Shown one piece after another: positions 8,325-18,000 of a DNA stretch of 64,000 bases. Positions within the stretch are counted from its first letter, which is position 1. Each line of letters starts with the position of its first letter. The notes under the pieces are model-generated. The model made no database searches. It saw only the letters and a program-made list of their open reading frames with translations, and was not told the DNA's origin. The stretch spans positions 51,596 through 115,595 of the forward strand of contig NZ_JMFG01000005.1 in NCBI RefSeq assembly GCF_000687145.1. The letters are read 5' to 3'. This DNA comes from Thermoanaerobaculum aquaticum (GTDB taxonomy: Bacteria; Acidobacteriota; Thermoanaerobaculia; Thermoanaerobaculales; Thermoanaerobaculaceae). The position numbers and the translations under genes were made by a program.

Positions 8325-9368
8325 TCAAGAAGCCGCAGCCGCGCTTTGGGCTTGCGCCAGGTGGCGGCCGGTGAGCGGCAGGATCGTGGGCAGCTGGTTC
8401 ATGAGCTGGGCCAGCTCCTCGGGGACAATGGCCTGAGCGCGGTCGGAAAGCGCCTGCATGGGGTTGTGGTGCACCTCGATCATGAGCCCATCGGCCCCCA
8501 CCGCCGCGGCCGCCCGGGCCAGCGGCACCACCTTGTGCCGCTTGCCCGTGCCGTGGGAGGGGTCCACGATGATGGGCAGGTGCGAGAGCCGTTGCACGGC
8601 CACCACCGCCGCCAGGTCCAGGGTGTTGCGGGTGTGGTCGGTGAAGGTGCGGATGCCCCGCTCGCACAGCACCACCTGGTAGTTGCCCTCCGCCAGCAGG
8701 TATTCGGCGGCCATGAGCAGCTCCTCCACCGTGGCTGCCATGCCGCGCTTGAGCAGCACCGGCTTTCGAGCTTTGCCCGCCAGCCGCAGCAGGGAGAAGT
8801 TCTGCATGTTGCGGGCACCAATTTGGATCATGTCGCAGTACTCCACCACCAGCTCCAGGGACCTTTCGTCCAGGGCCTCGGAAACCGTGGGCATCCCCAC
8901 CTCCCGGCTTACGTCCCGGAGGATCTGCAAGCCGGGCTCCCCCAGCCCCTGGAAGGTGTAGGGGGAGGTGCGGGGTTTGAACGCACCCCCGCGCAGGATA
9001 TGGGCGCCGGCCTTTTTCACCGCTTGCGCGGTGGTAAGGGTTTGCTCCGGGCCCTCCACCGAGCAAGGGCCGGCCATCACCGCAAAGTGCCCACCTCCTA
9101 CCGGCACCCCACCCACCCACACCACGGTGTCCTCGGGTTTGACCTCCCGGCTCACCAGCTTGTACGGGTGGGAAACGGGAATGACCTCCAAAACCCCGGG
9201 CAGGTTCTCAAACAGGGACGGATCGAGAACGTCCCGGTTCCCGGTGATGCCAATGGCGACCCTCTGGGCGCCGGGAATGGCATGGGGTGTGAGGCCCAAA
9301 GCCTCAATGTGCCTTTTAACCTGCTCCACCTCTTCCTTGGTGGCGTTAACGGTCATGACGATCAGCAT
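8325..9368 (-). CDS. aroF: 3-deoxy-7-phosphoheptulonate synthase (DAHP synthase)
   Basis: First step of the shikimate pathway: phosphoenolpyruvate plus erythrose 4-phosphate gives DAHP. The 347 residues comprise an amino-terminal ferredoxin-like regulatory domain of about 70 residues (MLIVMTVNATKEEVEQVKRH) and the TIM-barrel catalytic domain. Visible motifs are GPCSVEGPEQ, RGGAFKPRTSPYTFQG, IQIGARNMQN, LLKRGMAATVEE, CERGIRTF and IIVDPSHGTGKRH, including the expected metal-binding Cys, His and Glu/Asp positions. This is the class I-beta form known from Thermotoga, feedback-controlled through the small domain. It is the first gene of the - strand operon that ends with coaD. Confidence 0.95.
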   Translation of the reverse strand: MLIVMTVNATKEEVEQVKRHIEALGLTPHAIPGAQRVAIGITGNRDVLDPSLFENLPGVLEVIPVSHPYKLVSREVKPEDTVVWVGGVPVGGGHFAVMAGPCSVEGPEQTLTTAQAVKKAGAHILRGGAFKPRTSPYTFQGLGEPGLQILRDVSREVGMPTVSEALDERSLELVVEYCDMIQIGARNMQNFSLLRLAGKARKPVLLKRGMAATVEELLMAAEYLLAEGNYQVVLCERGIRTFTDHTRNTLDLAAVVAVQRLSHLPIIVDPSHGTGKRHKVVPLARAAAAVGADGLMIEVHHNPMQALSDRAQAIVPEELAQLMNQLPTILPLTGRHLAQAQSAAAAS

Positions 9369-9396
9369 GACGATCCCCCCGACTGCCGGCTATACT
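9367..9396 (+). promoter_or_regulatory. Predicted promoter for the 9421 gene
   Basis: TATACT (9391-9396) is a good -10 box; ATGACG (9367-9372) 18 bases upstream is a possible -35 with four of six matches. On the other strand the overlapping TAGTAT (9397-9392) could be the -10 of aroF, so the 52-base gap probably carries back-to-back promoters. Confidence 0.45.
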
Positions 9397-9420
9397 AGCG
9401 AAGACGAGGAGGTTGTCAAC

Positions 9421-10152
9421 GTGAAAAGGCTCTTGGTGGCTTTGACAACGCTCATCCTAAGCGTGAGTGTGGCGCACGCCGTTTACGTGGTGTACCTGAA
9501 AAACGGCAAGCGGGTGGTGGCCCGGGAAAAGTACCAGGTGAAGGGCAAGCTGGCGATCATCACCTTGAAAAACGGCTCGGTGGTGTCGGTGCCTCTGGAC
9601 CAGGTGAACGTAGAAAAGACCGAAAAGATTAACTCCTTGGGCCTGGGGGACGCTGAGCTTTTGGCCCTGGGCGAAGAGGGTCCTCCACCCCCCACGCCCA
9701 CCCCCACCCCAGCCATGACCACCATAGGGAAGCTCCGGGGAGAGCTGGCCAAGCCCACTGGGGAGGCAGCCAAACCCACCCCCACCCCGGGGATCACCTT
9801 GAGCGACCGTCCTTTCAAGGACAAAGGTGTGGATCGCGCTTTCCAGGAGGGGCTGGAGCGCTACCACCTCTACCTTTACCGCACCAGCCAGGGGACCCGC
9901 CCCGAGTACTTTTACGTGGAGGTGCAGGTCAACGAGAAGGAAGTGCCCAAGGCCCTGGAAGCCATCTGCATGACCTATCACCTCTTGGTGCAGTCAGCCC
10001 CGGATCGGGCTCCGGAAAGGGTGGAGCTGCGCTTGCTGAACGAAGCGGGCCGGGAAGCGGGTCTTTTCCGTATTGGTCCTGAACAGGCCGCCGAGCTGGC
10101 GGGGGGCAAGATCACCCCCGACGAGTTCTTCCTCAAGTACGTGCTCTTCTAG
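9421..10152 (+). CDS. Secreted protein with proline-threonine linker, unknown function
   Basis: 243 residues. The start is taken as GTG at 9421 because it follows GAGGAGG and gives a clean signal peptide (VKRLLVALTTLILSVSVAHA); the frame is open upstream over aroF but that is antisense sequence. The mature amino end looks like a small beta domain (VYLKNGKRVVAREKYQVKG, LKNGSVVSVPLDQV), common in Gram-negative secreted proteins that begin with a [KN]G-x-V motif. A linker rich in PTPTP follows, then a carboxyl globular domain of about 120 residues (YFYVEVQVNEKEVPKALEAI) that I do not recognise. It is followed by two more envelope genes with gaps of five bases or fewer. Confidence 0.65.
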   Translation: MKRLLVALTTLILSVSVAHAVYVVYLKNGKRVVAREKYQVKGKLAIITLKNGSVVSVPLDQVNVEKTEKINSLGLGDAELLALGEEGPPPPTPTPTPAMTTIGKLRGELAKPTGEAAKPTPTPGITLSDRPFKDKGVDRAFQEGLERYHLYLYRTSQGTRPEYFYVEVQVNEKEVPKALEAICMTYHLLVQSAPDRAPERVELRLLNEAGREAGLFRIGPEQAAELAGGKITPDEFFLKYVLF

Positions 10153-10157
10153 CGCTT

Positions 10158-10745
10158 ATGAAAAAGCCGCTGGTCTTTTGGGCTCTTGGAATTGCTTTGC
10201 TTTCCTGCTCGGCCCCGGTGCCGGAAGCCGAGCGCCGCTGGCGGGAGGGGAGGGAGGCGGCGGTACGGGAGGCCATGACCCCGGAACAAGCCAAAGCCTT
10301 CCCGGGGATTAAGTTCTTCCCTTACGACCCGGCCTTTAAGGTGCGGACCTTGCTTAAGCCCATCGTGCCGCCGGAAGCGGTTTCCATTGCCGCCTCCGAC
10401 GGCTCGGTGCGCCCGGCCCACCGGGTAGGGCGGGTGGAGGTGGACCTCCCCACCGGCAAGGCCACCTTGACCGTGTACCAGCTGGACGACATCCGCGACC
10501 GCTACCCCGACCACCTTTTCTTGCCCTTCCGCGATGCCCTGGCGGGCAAGGAGACCTACGGATCGGGGCGGTACCTGGAGCCCGTGAGGTTGGCGTCGGG
10601 GGTGGTGGAGCTGGACTTTAACCGCGCCTATAACCCCGACTGCGCCTTTGGCCTCACCGGCCGCTGCCCCATCACCCCGGAGGAAAACTGGCTTGCCATT
10701 CCGGTGCCGGCGGGGGAAAAGATGCCGGTAGGGGCCGGTCATTAG
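10158..10745 (+). CDS. DUF1684-like lipoprotein
   Basis: 195 residues beginning with a signal peptide and lipobox (IALLSCSAP), so the mature protein would start at a lipidated cysteine. The body carries the DUF1684 pattern: YGSGRYLEP, then VELDFNRAYNPDCAFG, then CPITPEENWLAIPV and a closing AGEK. The family is common but its role is not established. The gene begins five bases after the 9421 gene and its TAG shares one base with the GTG start of the next gene, so the three form one envelope operon. Confidence 0.75.
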   Translation: MKKPLVFWALGIALLSCSAPVPEAERRWREGREAAVREAMTPEQAKAFPGIKFFPYDPAFKVRTLLKPIVPPEAVSIAASDGSVRPAHRVGRVEVDLPTGKATLTVYQLDDIRDRYPDHLFLPFRDALAGKETYGSGRYLEPVRLASGVVELDFNRAYNPDCAFGLTGRCPITPEENWLAIPVPAGEKMPVGAGH

Positions 10746-13204
10746 TGCTGGGCCTAGCCCTCGCCCTAGCTGCCGTTCTTCCCCCCGTGATCCCCGACCC
10801 GCGCCTGGGTTCTTCCCCATGGGCGATGGTGGACCTCCAGCAGCCGGCTGAGCCCCCAGAGGCCGCCGGGTACCTGCTCCCCGTGCCGGAAAAAGTCAAT
10901 CAGGAGTGGCTGGACCGGCTGGTGGCCCTGGCGGCCCGGGGGGTGCCGGTGGTGGGCCTGGAGGTTCCCGGGGATGCCACGGTCATCCCGCACCTGGACG
11001 GGGTGGTGGTGGGCTCACCTCTCGAGGCGGAAGCCGTAAGGCGCTGCTGCCCCGCAACTGCACTGGTGGGGGAAGCTGCAAACCCCGCTGAAGCCATGGA
11101 CAAGCTGCGCTGGGGGGTGAGCGTGTGGCTGGTGCCCGGCACCCCTCGCTGGGCGGAAGCCGTTGCTGGGGCTTTTCCCGAACCCCAGGCGGCCCGCTTC
11201 CAAGGTGGGGATTTGCCCACCGCCGCAGACCCCCACGACCTCTCCGTGCTGGTGGGGCTTTTTCCGGCTTTCCCCGGCGGCTGGGTGGAGCTGGCCAGCG
11301 ACTGGGTGGCAAGCACAGCCACGCTCCTTCAGGACGGCGAAGAAGCGCAGCTGCCGGTGGAGGTAGCCGGGGGGCACGCGAGGGTTTACCTTTCGCCTTT
11401 GCCCCAAGGGGGGCTTTTGCGGTTTTCCCGGCCTTTGCCCCCGGGAGGCTTGCAGCAGGTGGAGGTCACCGCGCCACGGGAGCTCACGTTGGGGGAAATC
11501 CTCGCCCGTCATCACCGCCAGGTGGCCCTGCAAAATCGAATCGTTTCCAGCTTCCGCGGCTGGCAGCGTTTGCGGCTTCTGGTGGGGGTGGCTGAGCTTG
11601 ACCGCAGCTTTGAGCTGGAGCTGGGTGGTCCGGTGTTCTTCACCCCCGATTTGGGCCGGGACTGGGAGCTTCGGGAGGCCCGGGTGAACGGCGCCGCTTG
11701 GCCGGTGGAGGAGCTCCCGGAGCTCCCCCTCATCCAGCCCAAGGCCCCGCCGGTACCGCCTTTGGCCCTGGAGCTCAACCCCTCCTACCGCTACGAGCTT
11801 TTGGGCCTGGGGCAGTGGGAGGGGCGTTCGGTGTACGTGCTGGCCTACCAGGGCGGGGAAGGCTCGGAGCGGCGGTGGGGTCGGGCTTACGTGGATGCCG
11901 CCACTTTTGGTTTGGTGGCGCTGGAGGCCTGGCAGCAAAGCCCCAAGCAGGAGGTGCGCCGCAGCCGAACGGTCACCCGCAACGCCCTCTTCCAGCGCGA
12001 AGGCTCGCCGTTGTGGCTTCCCTGGAAGGTGGAAGGGGACGACGTGGTGGCCAGCTTCGGAAGCATCTCCACGGTGCACCGCGAGCTCACCCTGGAAAAC
12101 CTCGAGCTCAACGACTCCGAAGTGGCCAGGGGGCGAGCTGAAGCCTTCCGGGGCCCCCGGCCCATGCTCCGGGAGCGGCGGGGTGAGGTGGTTTTCTTAG
12201 AGCCCGACGGGGCCGGTGGCCGTCGGGAGGCCAGCTCCGGCCGCAAGCGGCAGTCCTTCCTTTTGGGTGGTGCCTTCTGGGATTCCAGCCTTTCCTTTCC
12301 GTTGCCGCTTCTGGGCTACCAGCTTTTGGATTTTTCCTGGCGTGGGGACCAGCAGCTCCGGCTTTTCCTGGCCGGCGCGGTGAACGACGTGGCCTGGAGC
12401 CGCCCGGGCACCTGGGAGCCCAGGGCGCAAGCCTTCCTGCAGCTTGCCCCTTTTACCGAAAGCCTGTGGCGGGGGGAGCACGAGGTGAAGGGAGAGGCGC
12501 TTTACCTTTGGCGGCAAAAGCTGCGGGTGGGTCTGGCGCGGCAACTGGGGGGCTTTCGCCTGGGGGCGGAAGTGGGGGCGGATGTCCTGCACTTTTCCCG
12601 CACCCAGGACACCGATCCTGCTTTTCGCTTACCGAAAAACACGGTGGAGACGGTGACCCAGGTGCAGGCGCTGTGGCAAAGGGGAACGTTTTTGGCCGGA
12701 GTCCAGTGGGAGCGGGGGGAGAGGCTTACCTGGCGCCGGTGGGGTTTTGGGGAGCGGGTGGAGCCGAGCTTTTCCCGCACCACGGTTTTTGCCCGCTACC
12801 AGCGCACCCCTTGGCCGTTGGTGCGGTTTTCCTTGGGTTTCGATGTGGCCACCTCGCAAAACGCCGATCGTTTTTCGCGTTTTTCCCTGGGTGGGCTGGG
12901 AGGCGGGGCAAGCTTCGTGGGGCTTCCGGGGGGACGGGTGCACGCCGACGGTTTGGCGGTGCTGAGGGCCAGTCTGGCCCTGCCGCTTCCGGCCGGCCAG
13001 CGCCTGGAGGTCACCGCCAACTCCGGTTGGCTGCGGGTTCGCCAGGAGGGGCAGAGGGCCGCTCCGGTTTCCGGCGTGGGTGTGACCCTCACCCGCCGGG
13101 GTCCCTGGGGGACGGTGCTGGAAGCCTCCCTGGGCTTGCCGATGGTGGCGCCAGGGCCCAACCGGCCGGTGGTGCAGGTGGTGCTGCTGCGCCCCTGGCG
13201 GTAA
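10745..13204 (+). CDS. Large envelope protein: LolA-like middle, beta-barrel-like C-terminus
   Basis: 819 residues, not assignable as a whole. GTG at 10745 overlaps the previous stop by one base and gives a hydrophobic amino end (MLGLALALAAVLPPVIP). Residues ~30-180 look like a degenerate alpha/beta domain. Residues ~250-460 have the strand pattern of the LolA/MucB lipoprotein-carrier fold (YRYELLGLGQWEGRSVYVLAY, then RAYVDAATFGLVALEAW). From ~500 onward the sequence alternates polar and hydrophobic residues in many short strands with aromatic belts, as in an outer-membrane barrel (LFLAGAVNDVAWS, FARYQRTPWPLVRFSLGF, VLRASLALPLPAG) and ends on VQVVLLRPWR. It may span the outer membrane and handle a lipid or lipoprotein; this is inference. 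Confidence 0.6.
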   Translation: MLGLALALAAVLPPVIPDPRLGSSPWAMVDLQQPAEPPEAAGYLLPVPEKVNQEWLDRLVALAARGVPVVGLEVPGDATVIPHLDGVVVGSPLEAEAVRRCCPATALVGEAANPAEAMDKLRWGVSVWLVPGTPRWAEAVAGAFPEPQAARFQGGDLPTAADPHDLSVLVGLFPAFPGGWVELASDWVASTATLLQDGEEAQLPVEVAGGHARVYLSPLPQGGLLRFSRPLPPGGLQQVEVTAPRELTLGEILARHHRQVALQNRIVSSFRGWQRLRLLVGVAELDRSFELELGGPVFFTPDLGRDWELREARVNGAAWPVEELPELPLIQPKAPPVPPLALELNPSYRYELLGLGQWEGRSVYVLAYQGGEGSERRWGRAYVDAATFGLVALEAWQQSPKQEVRRSRTVTRNALFQREGSPLWLPWKVEGDDVVASFGSISTVHRELTLENLELNDSEVARGRAEAFRGPRPMLRERRGEVVFLEPDGAGGRREASSGRKRQSFLLGGAFWDSSLSFPLPLLGYQLLDFSWRGDQQLRLFLAGAVNDVAWSRPGTWEPRAQAFLQLAPFTESLWRGEHEVKGEALYLWRQKLRVGLARQLGGFRLGAEVGADVLHFSRTQDTDPAFRLPKNTVETVTQVQALWQRGTFLAGVQWERGERLTWRRWGFGERVEPSFSRTTVFARYQRTPWPLVRFSLGFDVATSQNADRFSRFSLGGLGGGASFVGLPGGRVHADGLAVLRASLALPLPAGQRLEVTANSGWLRVRQEGQRAAPVSGVGVTLTRRGPWGTVLEASLGLPMVAPGPNRPVVQVVLLRPWR

Positions 13205-13237
13205 GCAGGGCCAAGCTCCCTTTAGGCCAGCGAAGCG

Positions 13238-15022
13238 CTATTTGCTGAGCCACTCCCGGGTCCAGGGGAAACGGGCAAAGTAGCCGTGGGCTTCCAGGAC
13301 AGCCGAAAGCTTGCGGGCCAGGGTGGTATCGGTGATGGCTTTGAGCACCGCAGGGTTGAGCTCCACCGCCCGCTCCAGGTGGGCCAGCGCTTCTCCCTCC
13401 TGGCCCACGGCGAAAAGCGCCACGCCCAGGTTAAAGCGGGTTTCCGGCCGCTCCGCCAGGGCCAAAGCCCGACGGAAGTGCTCCACCGCCTTCCCCCAAT
13501 CCCCGGCTTCCTGGGCGAGGTTGCCGGCCGAGGTTTCACTGCGGTAATCGAAAGGCAAAAAGCGCAGCTTGGAGCTCAAGCCCTGGTAAGCCGCAAAGGC
13601 CAGGGTTTGTCTTTGAGCGTCCCGCGGCCGCTGGCGGAGCAGGTTGACCAGCACGTCGGCCGATTGCACCGCCCGGTACGCCCGCCACTGCTGGAAGCTC
13701 CCCCAGGCTATCAGCAGCGCGCAGGCCAGGCCTGCGGCAGCTCTCGCCTTCCGCCAGCTTTGGGGAGGAGGCAGGGGGGGCAGCAGCAGAGCCGCCACCA
13801 CCGCCCACTGCGCAGCAATGGCAGCAAGGTGCAGGGGGAACTGGAAAGACGCCAGCACCACCATGGAAGCCAAAGCCGGCGCTGCGGGCCAGGGGGCGGT
13901 GGTCGCACCCCTGGGGTTGGCGGAGGCTTTGAGGCCTTTGCCGTTGGCCCCTGCCGCCCTCCTGGTGGCCCTCAGGGCAAACACCACACCGGCCAGCAAA
14001 AGCGCAAGCCCCAGCAAGCCGGTTTCCGCCAGATACTGCAAAAGCTCGTTGTGTGCTTCCCCAAAGCCGGTTTCAAGGCCCAAAAAGCGGCTGCGCTGGG
14101 CCAGCTCCTCCGCGGTGAGGTAGCGGAAGGAGTGGGCCTCAAACTGGCCAAAGCCCACGCCGGCGATGGGGTGAGCCAAGAACATGCGCAAGGCCGAGCT
14201 CCAGGCCGCCCCCCGGGCACTGGCCAGCCACAGCCACTGGCCGCTTTTCACCTCCTGCCAGCTGGAAACAAGGCGCTGGCGAATGGGGCTTACGGCGGCC
14301 ACGAGCACAACGGCTGCTATCGCCAGAGCGCCCAAAACCCGCAGGCGGCGGGCGGGGGAGAGGGTGGTAAAGGCTAAAGCGGCCAAACCGGCCAAGAGCG
14401 CCGCCAGGGCGGAGAGGGTTTGGGTGGCCACGATGACGGTGGTTTGCAAAAGCGCCACGAAAAGCCACAAAAAGTGCCGCTTGTGCGTCCAAAACCAGGC
14501 AAAGGCCAGCACCGTGGGCAGCACCAGAAACGAGGCCACATCCGCCGGGTTGCCCATGGTCCCCAGCCACAGGTAGCGCCCCTCCCCCGGCTCCAGCAGG
14601 CGGAAGGACTCCGGCCGCCAGCGGGGATCAAAAAAGGCAATGGCCACCAGAGCTTGCAAAAACCCCGCCCAGAGCACGGCCCGGGCCAGGGGCCTGCGGA
14701 GGTCCGGGGCAAGCTGGCGCAAGGCGCCAAAGCCCAGGGCTCCCACGATCCACGGGAGGGCCGCCCACGCGGCCGCCGGGGTGGAAGCCAAAGCGGAAAC
14801 CAGCGCCGCCACCGCTACAGCCGCGGGGAGCAAAAGCCAGGGATCCCAGGAAGGCCGGGCCAGGAAGGCGGCGGCCAGGACAGCCCACAGCACGTTGGCC
14901 AGCAAGCTCTTGGGGGTGCGGAAGGAACCGGCGGTGGCAATGTCCACCACCAGAGGCACCACCAGCACCAAACCCAGTCCCGCCGCCAACACCACCCGCT
15001 GCCAGAGCTTTTGCCCCTTCAT
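13238..15022 (-). CDS. O-antigen ligase/polymerase-like membrane protein with TPR tail
   Basis: 594 residues, with the ATG at 15022 overlapping the smc TGA. About ten or more hydrophobic segments fill residues 10-430. The Wzy_C-type region is clear: GVGFGQFEAHSFRYL, then the diagnostic EAHNELLQYLAETGLLGLALL. The last ~150 residues are TPR-like (NLAQEAGDWGKAVEHFRRAL, RFNLGVALFAVGQEGEALAHL). Such proteins ligate or polymerise O-antigen or other glycans at the periplasmic face. No other glycan genes are nearby, so the substrate is unknown. It is the third gene of the amrS-smc unit. Confidence 0.8.
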   Translation of the reverse strand: MKGQKLWQRVVLAAGLGLVLVVPLVVDIATAGSFRTPKSLLANVLWAVLAAAFLARPSWDPWLLLPAAVAVAALVSALASTPAAAWAALPWIVGALGFGALRQLAPDLRRPLARAVLWAGFLQALVAIAFFDPRWRPESFRLLEPGEGRYLWLGTMGNPADVASFLVLPTVLAFAWFWTHKRHFLWLFVALLQTTVIVATQTLSALAALLAGLAALAFTTLSPARRLRVLGALAIAAVVLVAAVSPIRQRLVSSWQEVKSGQWLWLASARGAAWSSALRMFLAHPIAGVGFGQFEAHSFRYLTAEELAQRSRFLGLETGFGEAHNELLQYLAETGLLGLALLLAGVVFALRATRRAAGANGKGLKASANPRGATTAPWPAAPALASMVVLASFQFPLHLAAIAAQWAVVAALLLPPLPPPQSWRKARAAAGLACALLIAWGSFQQWRAYRAVQSADVLVNLLRQRPRDAQRQTLAFAAYQGLSSKLRFLPFDYRSETSAGNLAQEAGDWGKAVEHFRRALALAERPETRFNLGVALFAVGQEGEALAHLERAVELNPAVLKAITDTTLARKLSAVLEAHGYFARFPWTREWLSK

Positions 15023-18000
15023 GCCTCCTCCAGCCGCACCGAAACCACCCGCGAAACCCCCGGTTCCTCCATGGTGACGCCGTAAAGCACGTCGGCGTGG
15101 GCCATGGTGCGGCGGTTGTGGGTGATGAGTAAAAACTGGGTTTGCTGGGCCTGGGCCTTCAGGTGCTGGCAGAGACGCTCCACGTTCAAATCGTCCAGGG
15201 GCGCGTCCACCTCGTCCAGCACGCAAAAGGGGGCCGGGCGAATGCGGAAGAGCGCCAAAAGCAAGGCCACCGCCGCCAACGCCTTTTCCCCGCCGGAAAG
15301 CAAGAGCACCGATTGGGTGTGTTTCCCCGGCGGCCGCACCTTGACTTCGATGCCGGAATCCAGGGGGCTTTCGGGGTCCGAAAGCAACACCTGCGCCTCG
15401 CCACCCCCGAAAAGCTCGCGGAAAACCTCGCCGAAGAGCTCGTTGGCCGCGGAAAGCGTGGCCAAAAACCGCTCCTGGCAGGTGGTGTCCAGCTCGGTAA
15501 TGGACTTTCTGAGGCTTTCCAGGGACTCTTCCAGGTCCTTTTTTTGCGCGGAAAGGAAGCGGAAGCGCTCTTCCAGCTCCTTTTCCTGCTGCACCGCCAG
15601 CTCGTTTACCGGCCCCAGCTGCGCCAGCTGCTGCTCCAGCTCCTTTTGCCGTTGCCCCAGGGCGTCCCGGTCCACATCCTGGGGGATTTCCTCCGGCGGC
15701 TGACCGCCCAGGGCCTCCTGCAGGTGAGCTAGCTCCGCAGCCAGCTCGGCCGCCCGCAGCTGGGCATCCACCAGCGCTTTCAGCGCCGCCTGCTCCTCCT
15801 CCCGGGCCCGGGCGGCCTGGTGCTGCTGCTGTTCCACCTGCTCCTTGAGCTGGGCTACCTGCGCTTCCGCCTCTGCGGCCTTCTGTTGGCCCGAAGCCGA
15901 AAGCTTGAGCGCTTCTTCCAGCTGCGTGCGGGTTTGGGCCAGAAGCTCCTGCAGCTGGCTTTGCCGCTGGGAAAGCTCCAAAAGCTCCTGGCGCAAGCGC
16001 TCGGCTTCCTGGGCAAGCTTTTCCGCCAGCTGCCGGTGCTGGGAAAGCTCCCGCTGGGCAAAACGCTGGCGTTCCAAAGCCAGCGCCAACTGCCCCCGCC
16101 ACTTTTCTGCTTCGGTGTGGGCCTGGCTTGCCTGGGACCGGGCGGCCGAAGCGGCGGCCGTCGCTTCATCCACCCGCGCCGACTCCCCCTCGGCCCGTTC
16201 CTCCAAAACCTTGGCTTGGGCTTGGGCGTGGGCCAGGTTTTCTTGGGCTTTAGCAAGTTCGCCTTCCAGCCGGGAGGCCTCCACCGCCAGCGCTTCCAGT
16301 TCCCGCTCCAGGCGGGTGCGTTCCCGGTGGCGGGCTTCTCGCCGGGAGGAAGCCTCGGCGAGAGCTTCGGTTTTTTGCCGTACCACCTTGGAAAGCTCCG
16401 CCAGTTCGTGCTCGTGCTCGCGGAAGGTGGCGGTTTTGGCCTGGACGAGGGCGAGAAGCTTTTGTTTTTCCTCGGCAAGCTGGGTTTCCTGCGCCGAAAG
16501 CTCCTGCTCCCGGGTCTTCAAGTGCAAAGCCCCGGCCGGGCCGCGCTGGCCGTTACCCAGGCGCAAGCGCTGCCCTTGCCGGCGACTCCCTCCCGGCAGC
16601 AGCACCAGAAGCGAGGGGTTTTCGGTGGCCAGGCGGCGGGCCTCCTCGGGGTCCTGGGCCAGGGCCAAGGGGGGGAGGGCGGAGGCCAGCCACCCCAGCT
16701 CCTGGGGCAGAGCCCCCGCTTCGGAAAGCAGCGAGCCCTGGGGCGGCAGGCGCTGGGGATCGCGGATGACCACGTCCACCGCCTCCCCGGAAAAGGAAGC
16801 CTTCAGCAGGCGCTCCACCGCTTCTTCCCCTTGCACCACCGGCAACGTCAAAAGCTCACCGTAGGCTTGGTCCAGGGTTTTGGCCAGCTCCGGCGGGGGG
16901 TTGAGGTAATCGGCCACGGTGCCGGCCAGTTGCTGGTCGCTTAAGACCTTGGCCAGGCTCTGGGGCAGGGCCCGCAGTTGGGCGCGGGCCCGCTGCACCG
17001 CTTCCCGCTCGTGGCGGACTTGCCACAGGCGGTGCTCCAGCTCGTCCCGCTTTTCGGCCAGCTCCTTGAGCTCCTTGCGCTCTTGATCCACCAGCGCCTG
17101 CAGCTTCTGCTGCTGGACTTGCACCTGCTCCAGCTCGGCCTGACACTCCCGCTCCCGGTGGCTGGCCTCTTGCTCCTCGCCGGCGGCTTGCTGCAGGTGC
17201 TGGGAGAGCCTTTCCCTTTCCGCCGAAAGGCGCGTTTGCTGGTAGCGGATTTGCTCCACTTCCAGCTGCAGGCGGTGAAAGCGATTGCGGGCTTCGGAGG
17301 CGGCGGCCACCGCTCGCAACAGCTTCTGGCGGGCCTCCTCGGCTTGCGCTTCCGCTTCTCTGGCAAGCTTTTCCGCTTCTTTTGCGGCTTCCTCCCGGAG
17401 GACTGTTTCCTCTTGCACCTTGCCCACTTCTTCCTCGGCCTGGGCAAGCTTTTGGGTAAGCTCCTGCTGGTGGAGCTGCTCCTCCTGGATTTGCCCTTCG
17501 GTTTGGGCGAGCAGGGCGGCCACCTGCTCCTGGCGGCTGCGCAGGGAGTCCAGCTCCCGGCGGCAGGCAGCTTCTTCCGCTTCCAGCCGCTGGCACTGTC
17601 CGGCGACGCGGGCCTGCTCTTCCCGGAGGTTGGCGAGCTCTCCAGCCTTTTCCTCCCACTGCCTTTGGATGCGCAAAAGCTCGGCCTCCACCTGGGCCAA
17701 GGCCGCAGCCTTTTGGGCGTGCTGCTCCTCACCTGCCGCCACTTCCTGCTGCAGGGCTTGGAGCTTGCCTTTGGCTTCGGCCCACCGCAAAACCGCCAAC
17801 AGCGTGGTGACCCTTTGCAGCTCCTCCCGCAGTTGGGCGTGGCGCTGGGCCTGGCGGGCCTGGCGGCGGATGCTGCCGTACTCCCGCTTCACCTCGGCCA
17901 CGATGTCGGAAACCCGCTCCAGGTTGGCCTTGGTTTCCGCCAGCTTGAGCTCAGCTTCGTGGCGGCGGAGGCGGTAGTGGCTGATGCCCGCCGCTTCCTC

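Noticed and set aside
9680..9800. Repetitive CCCAC stretch resembling a repeat array
   Set aside because: It encodes a Pro-Thr linker in the secreted protein; units are irregular and there are no spacers, so it is not CRISPR.
14977..16102. Extension of the O-antigen-ligase frame upstream of 15022
   Set aside because: The frame stays open for 360 more codons, but they overlap smc and are Gly, Ala and Pro-rich; the ATG at 15022 gives a proper membrane start.
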